A DNA stretch of 64,000 bases from Pseudogymnoascus destructans (taxonomy: Eukaryota; Ascomycota; Leotiomycetes; Thelebolales; Thelebolaceae): NCBI RefSeq assembly GCF_001641265.1, contig NW_020167534.1:1-64000 (forward strand), written 5' to 3'. Position numbers and translations under genes: made by a program. The number at the start of each line of letters is the position of its first letter. Positions within the stretch are counted from its first letter, which is position 1. This document shows positions 1 through 9,735 of the stretch, piece after piece. Below the pieces are notes generated by a model. The model was not told the origin of the DNA and ran no database searches. It worked only from the letters and a program-made list of their open reading frames with translations.

Positions 1-1835
1 GGAAACTGTTTCAAATGCGGGAAGCCCGGTCATTTCCAGGACAGGTGCCCGCTCAACCCCACAGTCAAAGAGATTGACCGCGAAGCCCCTGAACCCGAAG
101 AGCAGTGGGAGGAGGCAGTCGAACTCCAATCGGATGCGTCCCTGGAGGAAAAACGACGAGGCCTAGGGAAAGGCTCCTTCCTAGTCTACGCAAATGTGAT
201 CTGCGAGATCTCGACCTACAAGAACTCTTGGGCGGAACCCAGTTCTTAGTCGACACGACGCTGAGTCTGAACGGACTCGGTGTGCAAACGAAGGCCTCTC
301 GCAGACACAGGAGCAAACGGATACCTCGTCATCAACAAGCCCTTCGCGCTACGACTGGTCGAAGGCGCTTCAGAGCCCCATACGGAAACTGCCCTACTCT
401 GTACCCATACGTGGTTTTCAGCGAAAAATCCAAAGTCACGTATCGGAGTATATTCGGTTGCACTTAACAGTCGAAGGACGCTTGAATATATAACTGCCCC
501 TTTGTGCTCCTGGACCTCGGAGCGCAAGATGTGATAATTGGGAGGAAGCTTTTCAGCCGCTTCCGAATACTACTCGACCTGCAAAGAGCCGGCTAGTATG
601 GCCAAAGGAGTACCCGCCTACTCCTAGCTGGGGCAAGGAGATCACCTTGCCCTACCACTCGCGCGAAACGTCCATTCGACATCCTTCTCACCAGTCGGAT
701 GCGAATCGTAGGGATGCCGCAATCCACCACGAAGACAGACGCCGCGCAGGCGGACGCTCGATGGAAATGAAATGATAATTTCGGACTCCGGAATGACCAC
801 CGACACTGCCCCGAGTACACCTCAGATCCCAGGGGTACCTTCTTTGCCACCGGCGAAGCCTGTACCAAGCTTCACGCCGGTGCACATCTGCGAGATCGGT
901 GCAAACGCCTTCCACCACGAGATGATGCGAAGCGATGCGAGTTCTTCCAGACCAGCCTTTACGAGATCGATCAGATCATTCGGGGAAAAAAGAATCCGAA
1001 GAGGATGACGAGACGATATCACTCATCCAGGAGAAACTCCCGCCTGTGCACCGAAAGTACACCGACGTCTTCTCAAAATCGGAATCTGATAAATTACCAC
1101 CACACCGGGTATACGATCATAAGATACAGCTAGAGGCGCCGTTACCAAACGCTTTCTCCCCGCTCTACCGGCAAGGCACCAAAGAGCTTAAGGCTACCAA
1201 GCAATACCTGCTGGAGAACCTGGAGAAAGGCTTCATCGTCAATAGCAATACCCCTTTGCGTCCCCTATACTCTTCGTTAAGAAAGCGGACGGCAAACTGA
1301 GGTTCTGCATTGATTACCGCAAGCTGAACGGACTCACCCGCAACGATCCGTAACCCTATACCGCGCATCGACGAACTACTTGGACGGGTGTCGAAGCCAA
1401 GATTTTCACGAAACTAGATATCCGACAAGCCTTCCATCGCATACGAATGCACCCTGACTCCGAAGAGTATACTACCTTTCGGACTCGATATGGATCTTAT
1501 AAGTGCAAGGTGCTGCCGTTCGGACTGACCAACGGCCCCGCAACGTACCAGCGCTACATGAACGACGTCCTCATGCAATACTTGGACGACTTCTGTACGG
1601 CTTACCTCGACGACATTCTCATATACTCCGAGGACCCTACGGAACATATAGAGCACGTACACAAAGTCCTACAGCGCCTTCGTGAGGCAGGGCTACAAGC
1701 CGACCTCAAGAAGTGCGAGTTCAATGTTACCCGAACTAAGTACTGGGTTACATACTGACCACTTCCGGTGTCGAGGCGGACCCCGACAAGATCGAACCCC
1801 TTCGAAACTGGATTCGACCGACCACCGTTACCGGT
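1..1835 (+). pseudogene. gag end, protease and N-terminal RT of gypsy copy 1, many frameshifts
   Basis: The reading frame is continuous in copy 2 but broken here by at least a dozen single-base differences, for example near 157 (five A against four), 194, 296, 355, 473, 578, 771, 938, 983, 1248, 1351, 1391 and 1744. Recognisable pieces are the CCHC knuckle (1-60), the region of the protease DTGA motif near 300 and RT blocks with FCIDYR near 1303 and YLDDILIY near 1605. Insertions and deletions balance exactly, because the start of the window still pairs at offset 16285. Either this part of the copy is decayed or the consensus is poor here. As given it cannot make Gag-Pol. Confidence 0.85.
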
Positions 1836-4127
1836 GTGAAATCCTATCTAGGCTTCTGTGGGTTCTACCGCCAGTTCATACGCAATTTCGGGAAGATCGC
1901 GAAGCCCCTGACTACCATCACGAGCCCCTCGGAGCCGTTCCTATGGACTGAGGAATGTGAGAACGCCTTTGAAGAATTACGGCGGCAGCTACTAGCGGTG
2001 CAGGCACTACACCACTTCAACCCCGAATTGCCTACGAAGCTAGAGACCGACTCTTCAGACGGAGTCGTCGCCGGCGTGCTATCACAAGAGCACCCGGACC
2101 AGCTCTGGTACCCAGTGAGCTTCTACAGCCACGTCCTTACCGGCCATGAGATCAACTGGGAAATCCATGACAAGGAACTCTTCGCCATCGTGAAAGCGTT
2201 CGCGAAATGGAGACCTGAGTTGGCCTCTGTTACGCAGCGAGTCGAGGTGTATACGGACCACCGCTCGCTCGAATACTTCATGACGACGAAGGTTCTCACC
2301 GCGAAGCAGGTGCGATGGATGGAACTACTATCCGACTTCAACTTCCACATTACGTATACGGCAGGTAAGAATAACCTGAAGGCTGATATTCTGAGCCGAA
2401 GAGACCAAGACCTCGTAATGCAACAGAAAGTCAAGTTGGATAGTCGTGCGAGGGTGTTGCTTGGCCCTGCCCGCCTACACCCCCGTATCAGTGCCGAGTT
2501 GGCCGACAGTTATGTAGCATCGATCAATGCCATCGACCCCCCAAAGGCGCAGATGCCCTTCGATCTGATCGAGGCACTATGCGTAGACAACCGGAAGTCG
2601 TTCGCCGAGACACGCGCGAAACAACCCTTACCGGATGGGTACGCCCTAGCCGACCAACTCCTCCTGTACAAAGACCGCCTATGTGTGAACCGCCACACCG
2701 AGCTGTGTACGAAACTCATCCGAGAGGCGCATGACCAGGTGTCGACGGCGCACCCCAGCGGCCGGAAGACCTACCAGTTGCTTGCCCAGAAGTATCGCTG
2801 GGTCGGTATGGAAGCGGACTGCATACGGTATGTGCGTAACTGCGCGACATGCCGCCTTTCGCACACCAATGTCACAAAGCAACAGGGCTTTCTACACCCC
2901 CTACCGGTACCCGACTACCCTATGCAACACCTTACGATGGACTTCAAGGAGTTCCCAAGGGACAAGCACGGGTACGACAGCATCCTAGTGTTTATGGACC
3001 GCCTCGGGAAGAGTTCGGTGACCATACCGTGTTATAAGACTACAGATGCACGACAAATGGCGCAGCTGTTCATCGAATGGATATATCGATTCGGGCACAC
3101 CCCGGTATCGATCGTCAGTGACCGCGGACCCCAATTCGTGTCATCCTTCTGGCACGAGTTCTGCCGGATCATCGGCGTCAAGATCAAGCTGTCGACAGCC
3201 TATCACAAGCAGACCGACGGGCAGACGGAAATCATGAATCGGTATATCGATCAGAGACTGAGGCCCTTCGTATCACATTACCAGGATAACTGGAGCGAGC
3301 TCATTCCCATCATGGATCGGGTGCAAATGACCCTTCCCCATGCCTCGATCGGAATGATCCCCTACCGACTCAAGTACGGAACTGATCTGCGCACCAGTTG
3401 GGACTGGGAAACCCCAAAAGCCACGACCCCTAGGGAAGTCATGAACCAGAAGGAAGCCAAAGCAGTAGCAAACCGCATGCACTCCGCATGGATTTACGCA
3501 AAGGAGAACATGGCCAAAGCACAAGAGGATATGTCTAAATACGCGAATCGACGCCGACGAGCCATTGACTGGGACGTAGGAGACAAGGTTTACCTATCGA
3601 CCAAGAATCTGAAAAATCACCGCCCTAGCCGTAAGCTGGGGCAACAATGGGTCGGACCCTATACGGTACTGGAACAAATCGGACACGCCTTCCGACTAGA
3701 CCTACCGAAGGGTTCCCAAATACACGATGTCTTCTCTCCAGACGTACTCATCAAGGCTCCGAATAACCCGCTGCCCGGTCAAGCAGCGCCTGAGCCAAGC
3801 AGCGAAGTCGTAGACGGCCTAGAGGAGTGGGAGGTCGAAAAGATCCTCGCCGTAAGGATCCGGCGAAAACAACTTCAATACCAGGTATCCTGGGTCGGAT
3901 ACGATCCGGACCCGGAATGGTACCCCGCCTCAAACTTTAAGAACTCCCCCTACAAAATCCGGGAGTTCCACGCGGAGTACCCAAACCTGCCAGGACCACC
4001 GCAGGACCTACCCGGCTGGATCACGGAATGGGAGACAGGCAAACCAAGCTACGATCACGAGAGGCACGGCAAAGCAGAGGAAAACAGCGTCGTTGCTACC
4101 TACGACACTAAACTAAACACCCTCTAA
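1836..4127 (+). CDS. pol of gypsy copy 1 (late RT, RNase H, integrase, chromodomain)
   Basis: This open frame of about 763 codons begins inside RT (KSYLGFCGFYRQFIRNF). RNase H follows (LETDSSDGVVAGVLSQ, YTDHRSLEYF), then the integrase HHCC region ending in CATC, the catalytic core (SDRGPQFVSSFWHEF, HKQTDGQTE) and a C-terminal chromodomain (WEVEKILAVRIRRKQLQYQV). It is almost identical to copy 2; visible changes include A/V in KAFAKW and I/T in GMIPYRL. The ATG at 1836 is internal to pol and is not a natural start. Loss of the frame upstream means this copy would depend on another for protein. Confidence 0.93.
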   Translation: MKSYLGFCGFYRQFIRNFGKIAKPLTTITSPSEPFLWTEECENAFEELRRQLLAVQALHHFNPELPTKLETDSSDGVVAGVLSQEHPDQLWYPVSFYSHVLTGHEINWEIHDKELFAIVKAFAKWRPELASVTQRVEVYTDHRSLEYFMTTKVLTAKQVRWMELLSDFNFHITYTAGKNNLKADILSRRDQDLVMQQKVKLDSRARVLLGPARLHPRISAELADSYVASINAIDPPKAQMPFDLIEALCVDNRKSFAETRAKQPLPDGYALADQLLLYKDRLCVNRHTELCTKLIREAHDQVSTAHPSGRKTYQLLAQKYRWVGMEADCIRYVRNCATCRLSHTNVTKQQGFLHPLPVPDYPMQHLTMDFKEFPRDKHGYDSILVFMDRLGKSSVTIPCYKTTDARQMAQLFIEWIYRFGHTPVSIVSDRGPQFVSSFWHEFCRIIGVKIKLSTAYHKQTDGQTEIMNRYIDQRLRPFVSHYQDNWSELIPIMDRVQMTLPHASIGMIPYRLKYGTDLRTSWDWETPKATTPREVMNQKEAKAVANRMHSAWIYAKENMAKAQEDMSKYANRRRRAIDWDVGDKVYLSTKNLKNHRPSRKLGQQWVGPYTVLEQIGHAFRLDLPKGSQIHDVFSPDVLIKAPNNPLPGQAAPEPSSEVVDGLEEWEVEKILAVRIRRKQLQYQVSWVGYDPDPEWYPASNFKNSPYKIREFHAEYPNLPGPPQDLPGWITEWETGKPSYDHERHGKAEENSVVATYDTKLNTL

Positions 4128-4282
4128 GCCAGGGCACCCTCAGAGCCGTAGCCCTTGCGGAAGCCACCCTTCCCAAACGTCTCACCGGCGTCGCAACAAG
4201 CGGCTACCACCATGAGAGACGAAGGGTCGAAGTGACCCCACGCGAAAGACCACGCCCGAGTTCCCTCCAGCACAGGGCCCGT

Positions 4283-5035
4283 TCACCCAATCGGGTTCTC
4301 CCCATTCCCCTCCTCCTCCTCCCCCCTCTTCCTCTTCCCGCCATTGCGGGGAGCCACCGCAACAGCCCCGGCCAACTTCCCCACCGCCTTCTCCACCTTC
4401 GCGACCGCAGTCGCCACGAAGCTCACCTCCTTCCCCACCTTGTCGGTGGTTTTATCCACCGTCCCCAGCAAGGAGACGGCGCGGGCCTGCCCCGCGAGGA
4501 GCTTCCCCGTATCCTCCTTCAACCCCTCCACCGCGGCGGCGAGGTCCTACCTAGGAGTCAGACCCAGAACAAGAACAACAGAAAGGGGAAAACTTACCTT
4601 GATGGCAGCGAGGGTGGCCAGCCCCTGAATGTACTGCGCCCCCTCAAAGGGGGAGCGCAGGGCCGGCATGGCGGCGCTGGAGAGGTCGGCCACGCGCGCG
4701 ACCTCCTTGTAGGTCTTGAGGGTGGTGGCCGGGACGGGAGGGGTGGCCGCTTCGGCGGCGACGATGGCGGCATATTCCTCCTCGAGGAACCAGAGAATCT
4801 ATCCCCCAGAAAGTCAGCACAGGAAACCAACCACCAGACCGAACAGCACCCGAGAACTCACCGGCACACATGGTGCCTTCTGCTTCACGCAGTAGGCGCA
4901 CTTGGAGCTTTTCTCGCTCCAAACGCACTCGTGCTCCATGGGAGCATCGTCGGGTGTCCCAATACGGCGCACGCATCTCATACAGAGGACGCGGTACGCA
5001 GCCGGGAGGGCCCCGGGGGGCAGCAGGACGGGCAT
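4283..5035 (-). CDS. antisense Cys-rich cargo gene of gypsy copy 1 (3 exons)
   Basis: Exons are 5035..4862, 4798..4598 and 4546..4283, giving 212 residues identical to the copy 2 gene. It runs opposite to pol and ends about 150 bp past the pol stop, so the two are tail to tail. Introns of 63 and 51 nt have GTGAGT..TAG and GTAAGT..TAG ends and keep the frame. See the copy 2 entry (11250-12002) for the protein description. Function is unknown; the gene is called from splice sites, frame and its presence in both copies. Confidence 0.6.
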
Positions 5036-5550
5036 CTTCGCGAAAAGGTTTCCTACAAAACCGTCAGCCCCAAGCCCAGAAGTTATCACCTACGCGTCGG
5101 CGCGCAATCATCACCTACTCGGTCGTCTGGTTTGTTTTGTTTCCTATGAAACAATCAGATTAGTATACAGTATACGAACAAGAGGGGCTACTTACTGGAT
5201 TCGGGAGGTGGGTTCGTAGGCGGTGTTGTTGTAAAAAGAAGCCTTCGAATCCTGGGTGGAATCGGTTGCTCCATAACAACCGCTTAGAACAATGAATTTC
5301 TGAGGAGTAGTAGCGCGCGCACAGTAACTAAGAAACTCGCGACGCGCAACACCACAACTGGATACTATACGGTGCCAACTCGGACCTCAACAATCCGCTT
5401 TTATTAGGAACAAAGCACGCTCCGCGATCCATCCCACGGACGCATTCAGCACCACGATCTTCGAACAAAGACTACCTAGACCATACCGACACTCGGCTAC
5501 CATTCGGTCGGCACACGGAGCCACGCGCTTTGAGGACAAAGCACTCTCTC

Positions 5551-5564
5551 AAGGGGGGGGGTAA
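5551..5564 (+). other. polypurine tract of gypsy copy 1
   Basis: A run AAGGGGGGGGGTAA lies directly against the LTR start at 5565. This is the usual plus-strand primer position. The mirrored tract in copy 2 abuts 10720. Confidence 0.75.
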
Positions 5565-5877
5565 TGTAAGGATGCCTCCTTACACGGGGTACCCTCGGAC
5601 CCGTAAGACAACGCGGAATAGGCGACATAGTAGTATAGCAGCATAGATGTTCTAGGGTCAGGGTCGATTCGGGCGGCAGACGGGAGTGGATCTACCGGTA
5701 CGCTAAGGCCTAGCCGAGTCGGACCCCATTTAGGTACATAAGGGGTAGGAAGCTATAAGCTCCCCTTTCATCTTTTTTGTATCCTTCGTAGTAGACCTAT
5801 AGGATAGAATACAGCATCACCTCCGACTCGCACTCCCATATGCACCTACGGAGAGCCGTATTCCCTGTGTCCTTACA
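5565..5877 (+). repeat. 3' LTR of gypsy copy 1
   Basis: The 313-bp LTR starts TGTAAGGATGCC and ends GTGTCCTTACA, with an 8-bp inverted terminal repeat TGTAAGGA/TCCTTACA. It matches the left LTR of copy 2 (10408-10720) in reverse complement. A TTTTTTGTATCC tract near 5772 and a CG-rich centre are shared by all copies. Confidence 0.93.
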
Positions 5878-5890
5878 GGGGGGGGGGTAG
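5878..5890 (+). other. polypurine tract abutting an unrelated LTR
   Basis: GGGGGGGGGGTAG sits between the end of the gypsy LTR (5877) and a different LTR starting at 5891. It looks like the primer tract of the second element, whose internal part is missing because gypsy sequence lies directly upstream. Confidence 0.45.
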
Positions 5891-6116
5891 TGTTACGATT
5901 ACAGCTCACAGCTTGTTACAGTTATTACGGTTGTTATAGGTATATAGGGGATTATAGGTGCAGCCTTAGCCACCAAGGCTACAACCGCTAAGCAGACAAC
6001 TGTATATTACAAGGAATAGTCTCACCTTCCTTCCTTCTTCTTCTTCCTCACTCTTTAGATTCAATCTAACTTACTTTACCCAGACTGGCACCATGACCTC
6101 CATGACCATCGTAACA
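5891..6116 (+). repeat. 226-bp LTR of a third retroelement family
   Basis: It begins TGTTACGAT and ends ATCGTAACA, a perfect 9-bp terminal inverted repeat with the TG..CA ends of LTRs. A G-rich primer tract precedes it, so it was the 3' LTR of a + strand element. Flanking pentamers (GGTAG and CATGG) do not match. No other copy was seen in the window. Confidence 0.65.
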
Positions 6117-6127
6117 CATGGTAAATA

Positions 6128-6220
6128 ATGTATCAATTAGCACTGATAAAAGCAGAGAACCAACACCTACGACAGGCAAATGAAGTGCTAAGCAAGTGTA
6201 GGAGAGCTAGAAAAACATGA
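6128..6220 (+). pseudogene. C-terminal fragment of a pogo-type transposase
   Basis: The short frame reads LIKAENQHLRQANEVLSK followed by a basic tail and a TGA. This leucine-zipper-like end is typical, from memory, of fungal pogo/Tan1 transposases. It is cut upstream by the LTR ending at 6116 and followed by about 70 bp up to the LTR at 6290. No DDE region is attached. Confidence 0.5.
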
Positions 6221-6289
6221 CTTTCCCATTCAAGTTCATCTTCTATAACGATTGGCAGGGTGGTTCATGGTGCTTGTAGTGGTGGGTGC

Positions 6290-7226
6290 TGTCATACTGA
6301 CATTCGTTGCACTCAGTTTGCTATCAAACTCAAGAGCAAACTTAGAAATCTGATCCTCAAACCTACAAGTCACCATACATATCTTGGCTTATCACACCAA
6401 CAACAAGAGCAATACTACTCAACGATTACTAAAAACTCTTCTACTACATCTGTTTATGCTACATACATCACGGCATATCATTTGGACACTCACTGAACAA
6501 GTTATTAAGAAAATCTCCTCCTTAAGGGGGTGGGCCAATACTACCACATGGCATATCTCTACCAAATAGAGGCCTAGGAACATGAACGATAGCTCCCAAA
6601 GCTTCTACAACCCTCTATGATTCATTGCACGTTATCGCTCCTTAGTTACCCACAAGATTGGTTAAGTTATGACATAATTTGTCTATAGGTACTCTGACCT
6701 TGGACCTCCTTTTCACTTCCTATAGGCTAGGAACCCAAGAGATGGTTCTATGGGATTCTCTTACATTCACTACATGATTAGCAAGCTAGTTGTGGGTCGC
6801 ACTTGATTTCTAATACATTTACCAAGCCTGGTTAGTCATGGAAAGTCATCGAAAATGAGAGAACTACACTCCTTTGGCATAAATAGGATTGCCCTTTCCT
6901 TAAGAAAGGGCAAGCAGACAATACAGTAAATTGACTATCACATACTTCCACGTCTTTTCCAAGCTTCCAAGCATTGATCTTGTTATTCTTTGTTTCTGAA
7001 AAGTGAGTGAGGTGCTAACCTCTGACTTATCCCTGAGTTCTCAGACTCAACATTTGTTACAACTTATCTAAACCACTCCACTACATGATACACCTGATTG
7101 CTGCGTTGTGGAATAGTCTAAGCTACGACCCTTTGGCTCTGTTTCCTAAGACAGTGTGTTGTCTTAGTAAAATCATCCCTTCCCCTGGGTGGCTAGATTC
7201 TCACATCTGGTGCACCCACCATTACA
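6290..7226 (+). repeat. solo LTR of the long-LTR chromovirus family (family B)
   Basis: It starts TGTCATACTGACATTCG and ends CACCCACCATTACA, matching in reverse the LTRs at 42481-43422 and 48279-49214. No internal sequence is attached, so it is a solo LTR. Flanking pentamers GGTGC and ATTTG differ, so a clean insertion is not shown. It holds two hairpins: a near-palindrome at 6891-6911 and a stem CTAAGACA/TGTCTTAG at 7146-7167. Confidence 0.85.
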
Positions 7227-7934
7227 ATTTGAGGGCCACAATCAGGGCCCTCGTCGAGATATCTGTGTTCAGTGCCATCGTTTGAACTTAAAAGGCACTG
7301 TCGATTGTTAGTCAGTTCGTCGGTCCCAAGTGAGGGGAAGTTATGCATACCTTGGCATTCTTGGCAGGACAAAACTTTTAAATGCTACCTCCATATAAAA
7401 TTGCGCACTTCCCAGACATACCTGCACCACCTTAATTCTGTGCCAGGAATCACGATGAGGAATCTGAATCATGTTTTCAGCCACACCCATGACTAAGCCC
7501 TAACCCTCTTTCATACTGAACCAACACATGATGCCCCACGCTCCCGTAGATTGCAGTTGAGCCTCAAGATCAAAATCTGAAGGTGAATTGAAGCTGTAGC
7601 CTGTACACTTTAATGCTTTATGCACATATACCGAAGGAATCATGCTGTGTCAGCTGAAGCTATTATGGAAGTACTGGCTCCTATTAAGCAATCAATAGAC
7701 TTGGTGTTTGTTAAGGTACGGTAAATTTGATGACAGGTTTCCTACGTTCCTATTGTAGTTTTCACTTCTTACCAAAGTCCTATTGAAGGTCTTAAATTTT
7801 ACTTGGTACTACATGTACGTTTACTCTCTTTATTCGGTGCTGTCAAATTACCATTCCATATATACAAACTCCGATTTTCAAACTCCTTCTTTCCTCTTCA
7901 TCCTCTTTACAACTGTAAGTCGCCCCTCCTTAGG
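7227..7934. other. no gene recognised, between two solo LTRs
   Basis: About 700 AT-rich bases with short open frames only. A GAGGGCC/GGCCCTC inverted repeat lies at about 7230-7252. The stretch is probably old transposon debris, but no family could be named. Confidence 0.5.
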
Positions 7935-8263
7935 TGTAAGGACACAGGGCACCCAGCTCACAGTAATAGCATATGAGAGTGCGAGTCGGAGGCTAAACGG
8001 ATGCTATCCTATAGGTCTACTACGAAGGATACAAAAAAGATGAAGGAGGAACCCTGTGAGTCGATTCCCTCAAGTACCCGAAAACCATCCGACTCGGTTA
8101 GCCCACCCAAATGATCACACGTGACCAGGGGGAACCCTGTGAGTCAATTCCTCAAGTACCCGAAGCCTGTCCGACTCGGTTAGCCCACCCAAATGATCAC
8201 ACGTGACCCCGCGGCTACCCAGAGTCTACTCCTTCGAATGAGAGACGAGAAGGCATCCTTACA
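7935..8263 (-). repeat. solo LTR, divergent relative of the gypsy copy 1/2 LTR
   Basis: On the + strand it starts TGTAAGGACACAGGG and ends GGCATCCTTACA, the same ends as the copy 2 LTRs, and shares the block ending in ATACAAAAAAGATGAA. It is flanked on both sides by TTAGG (7930-7934 and 8264-8268), a clean 5-bp target duplication. Its middle differs: a unit of about 80 bp (GGAACCCTGTGAGTC...GATCACACGTGACC) occurs twice in tandem at 8048-8126 and 8131-8208. Confidence 0.88.
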
Positions 8264-8539
8264 TTAGGCGCAACTCCTCCCCCTTACTTCGGTTGCCCCA
8301 AAGCTCTCCTTTCATTCGGAAGCATCAAAGCTTCTCTCCCCTTCAGTTGCACTGAAGCTCCTTCCTTCGTTCACGTTCTTCTCGTACCGAATCTTTTACT
8401 GATATTCACTTATAGCGAACACCCCTCCCAACCTTCTGTAATGCTGACTTCTAAACGATAGAAGACACAGAGGTTTCTTGCATAAGGTTGACTTGACAGA
8501 GGAGTCAGGGGATTAAACACAAAGGCTTTCCAAGTAACA
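8264..8539. other. no gene recognised, flank of copia 3' LTR
   Basis: About 275 bases with no open frame of note lie between the TTAGG duplication and the copia LTR at 8540. Confidence 0.4.
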
Positions 8540-8825
8540 TGTTACAGTATTGTAAAGAATACTATATTGAGTTGAGCATGAAGCTCCTATCTAAAGAAAA
8601 TACTATCTACTTATATAGTGGCATCGTGCCAAAGGGAACTGTAAGGAACTAGTTCCTACAGTCTTCACAGTTCCACCCTAAGTTCCGCCCTAGGGAACTG
8701 TAGGAACTGTAGGAACTGTAGGAACTGTAGAAGTTCCAACAGTTCTCACAGTTCCATCCTGCAGGGTGACGTGTGGTCCTGTAGCGTGACCTACTCGGCT
8801 AATAGCTCTGCCGATAGCTGTAACA
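8540..8825 (-). repeat. 3' LTR of the copia element
   Basis: On the minus strand it runs from TGTTACAGCTATCGG to ATACTGTAACA, 286 bp with an 8-bp inverted terminal repeat. It holds four tandem copies of GGAACTGTA at 8694-8729, with inverted relatives (TTCCTACAG) nearby at about 8652. A 54-bp piece of a related LTR, in the opposite orientation, lies at 18986-19039. Confidence 0.75.
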
Positions 8826-9104
8826 CCTTCATTCACACCGCAGCAATGTGGACGTTCACCTTCTTCAACAAGGTCAAAATGACTGGCTGGGATGCTAGGG
8901 CTGTCGTAAGTTTATATGAATCTTTTGGTGTTCAACTTCTTGTCGCAGCCAGTGGGAGTGCACATTGATGTGCTTCAGCTTTGTGACGAGCTTGGGCGAT
9001 TCCTTGAGTAGGAGCCATACAGTTTGCAGGTAGTCGCATTGTAGGGTATATTCTTCGTGCAGTTCCAATTTTATCATGGAGAAGAATCGCTGCCACCAGT
9101 ACAG

Positions 9105-9458
9105 TTATTTTGCGCAGTGAGAGAGTGCAAGGAGCTCAGCTTCTGTTGTTGAAGTTGACACAGTTTTCTGCTTTGTGCATCGCCAGTCAATGGCGCCGCT
9201 GAAGAGTGTAAACAGATAGCCTTCTGTGCTTCGTCTTGTTTCCTCACAATCTGCATATGAGACGTCACTTGAACATTGGAAGTGTAGTTCGTCAATGTTT
9301 GGTCCATATTGAAGTGCATAATTCTTCGTGCCTTGCAAATAGAGCAAGAGTCGGTCGGCTGCAGCATGGTGGTCTGGTCCGGGGTTGATGAGAAACTCTG
9401 CTACTTTTTGCATTGCGCAGGCTATGTCAGGTCTAGTCACGACTGCAGCATAGTTCAC
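9105..9458 (-). pseudogene. copia RNase H region
   Basis: The frame contains RPDIACAM, LLLYLQGTKNYALQYG, SDVSYADCEETRRSTEGY and STTEAELLAL, the standard order of the Ty1/copia RT-RNase H C-terminus. The frame is not connected to the RT frame at 9736; the roughly 280 bases between contain stops. The element is therefore inactive. Confidence 0.88.
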
Positions 9459-9735
9459 TAATCCAATCTTCCGTTGATAGAGATGAATCTATTGTTTTGT
9501 TGGTTGCCCATTATACAGGGTAAGTTAGACTGTGATCATTGGTCTCTGCGGCATCCTTGTTTGCATGACCTTGTAAGATGCAATAATCTTTTCAATATAT
9601 GAATCTTGACACATCCACAGTTTGCGCTGAGTGCCGTCTCGCACAATTCTAATTCTGAGGAACCATTTTATTTCCCCTATTTCCCAGAACTCGTATGCCT
9701 CCATGAGTTTTGTGTGGAAGTCTATTGCTTCACGC
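9459..9735 (-). other. degenerate copia link between RT and RNase H
   Basis: By position this is the end of RT and the start of the RNase H domain, but no long open frame remains. It is decayed coding sequence rather than a spacer. Confidence 0.5.

Larger units (their letters stand above)
1..5877 (+). mobile_element. Ty3/gypsy chromovirus, copy 1 (5' end outside window)
   Basis: The sequence opens in the gag zinc knuckle (CFKCGKPGHFQDRC) and runs through protease, reverse transcriptase, RNase H, integrase and a chromodomain to a 313-bp 3' LTR at 5565-5877. It is the mirror image of copy 2: position x here pairs with 16285-x there, and the pairing holds from base 1 to 5877. From about 1750 onward the two copies differ only by scattered substitutions, so the transposition is recent. 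The first 1.75 kb carries many single-base insertions and deletions relative to copy 2. The left LTR and gag start lie beyond the window edge, so a target duplication cannot be tested. Confidence 0.95.

Noticed and set aside
4232..5149. 305-codon frame on the pol strand of gypsy copy 1 (and 11136-12053 minus in copy 2)
   Set aside because: It is the reverse complement of the spliced antisense gene, rich in Pro, Arg and Leu, with no motif. The antisense frame has clean splice sites and a plausible composition.
5225..5290. TTCGAATCC-like stretch suggesting a tRNA T-arm
   Set aside because: No acceptor or anticodon stems around it; it is internal gypsy sequence present in both copies.
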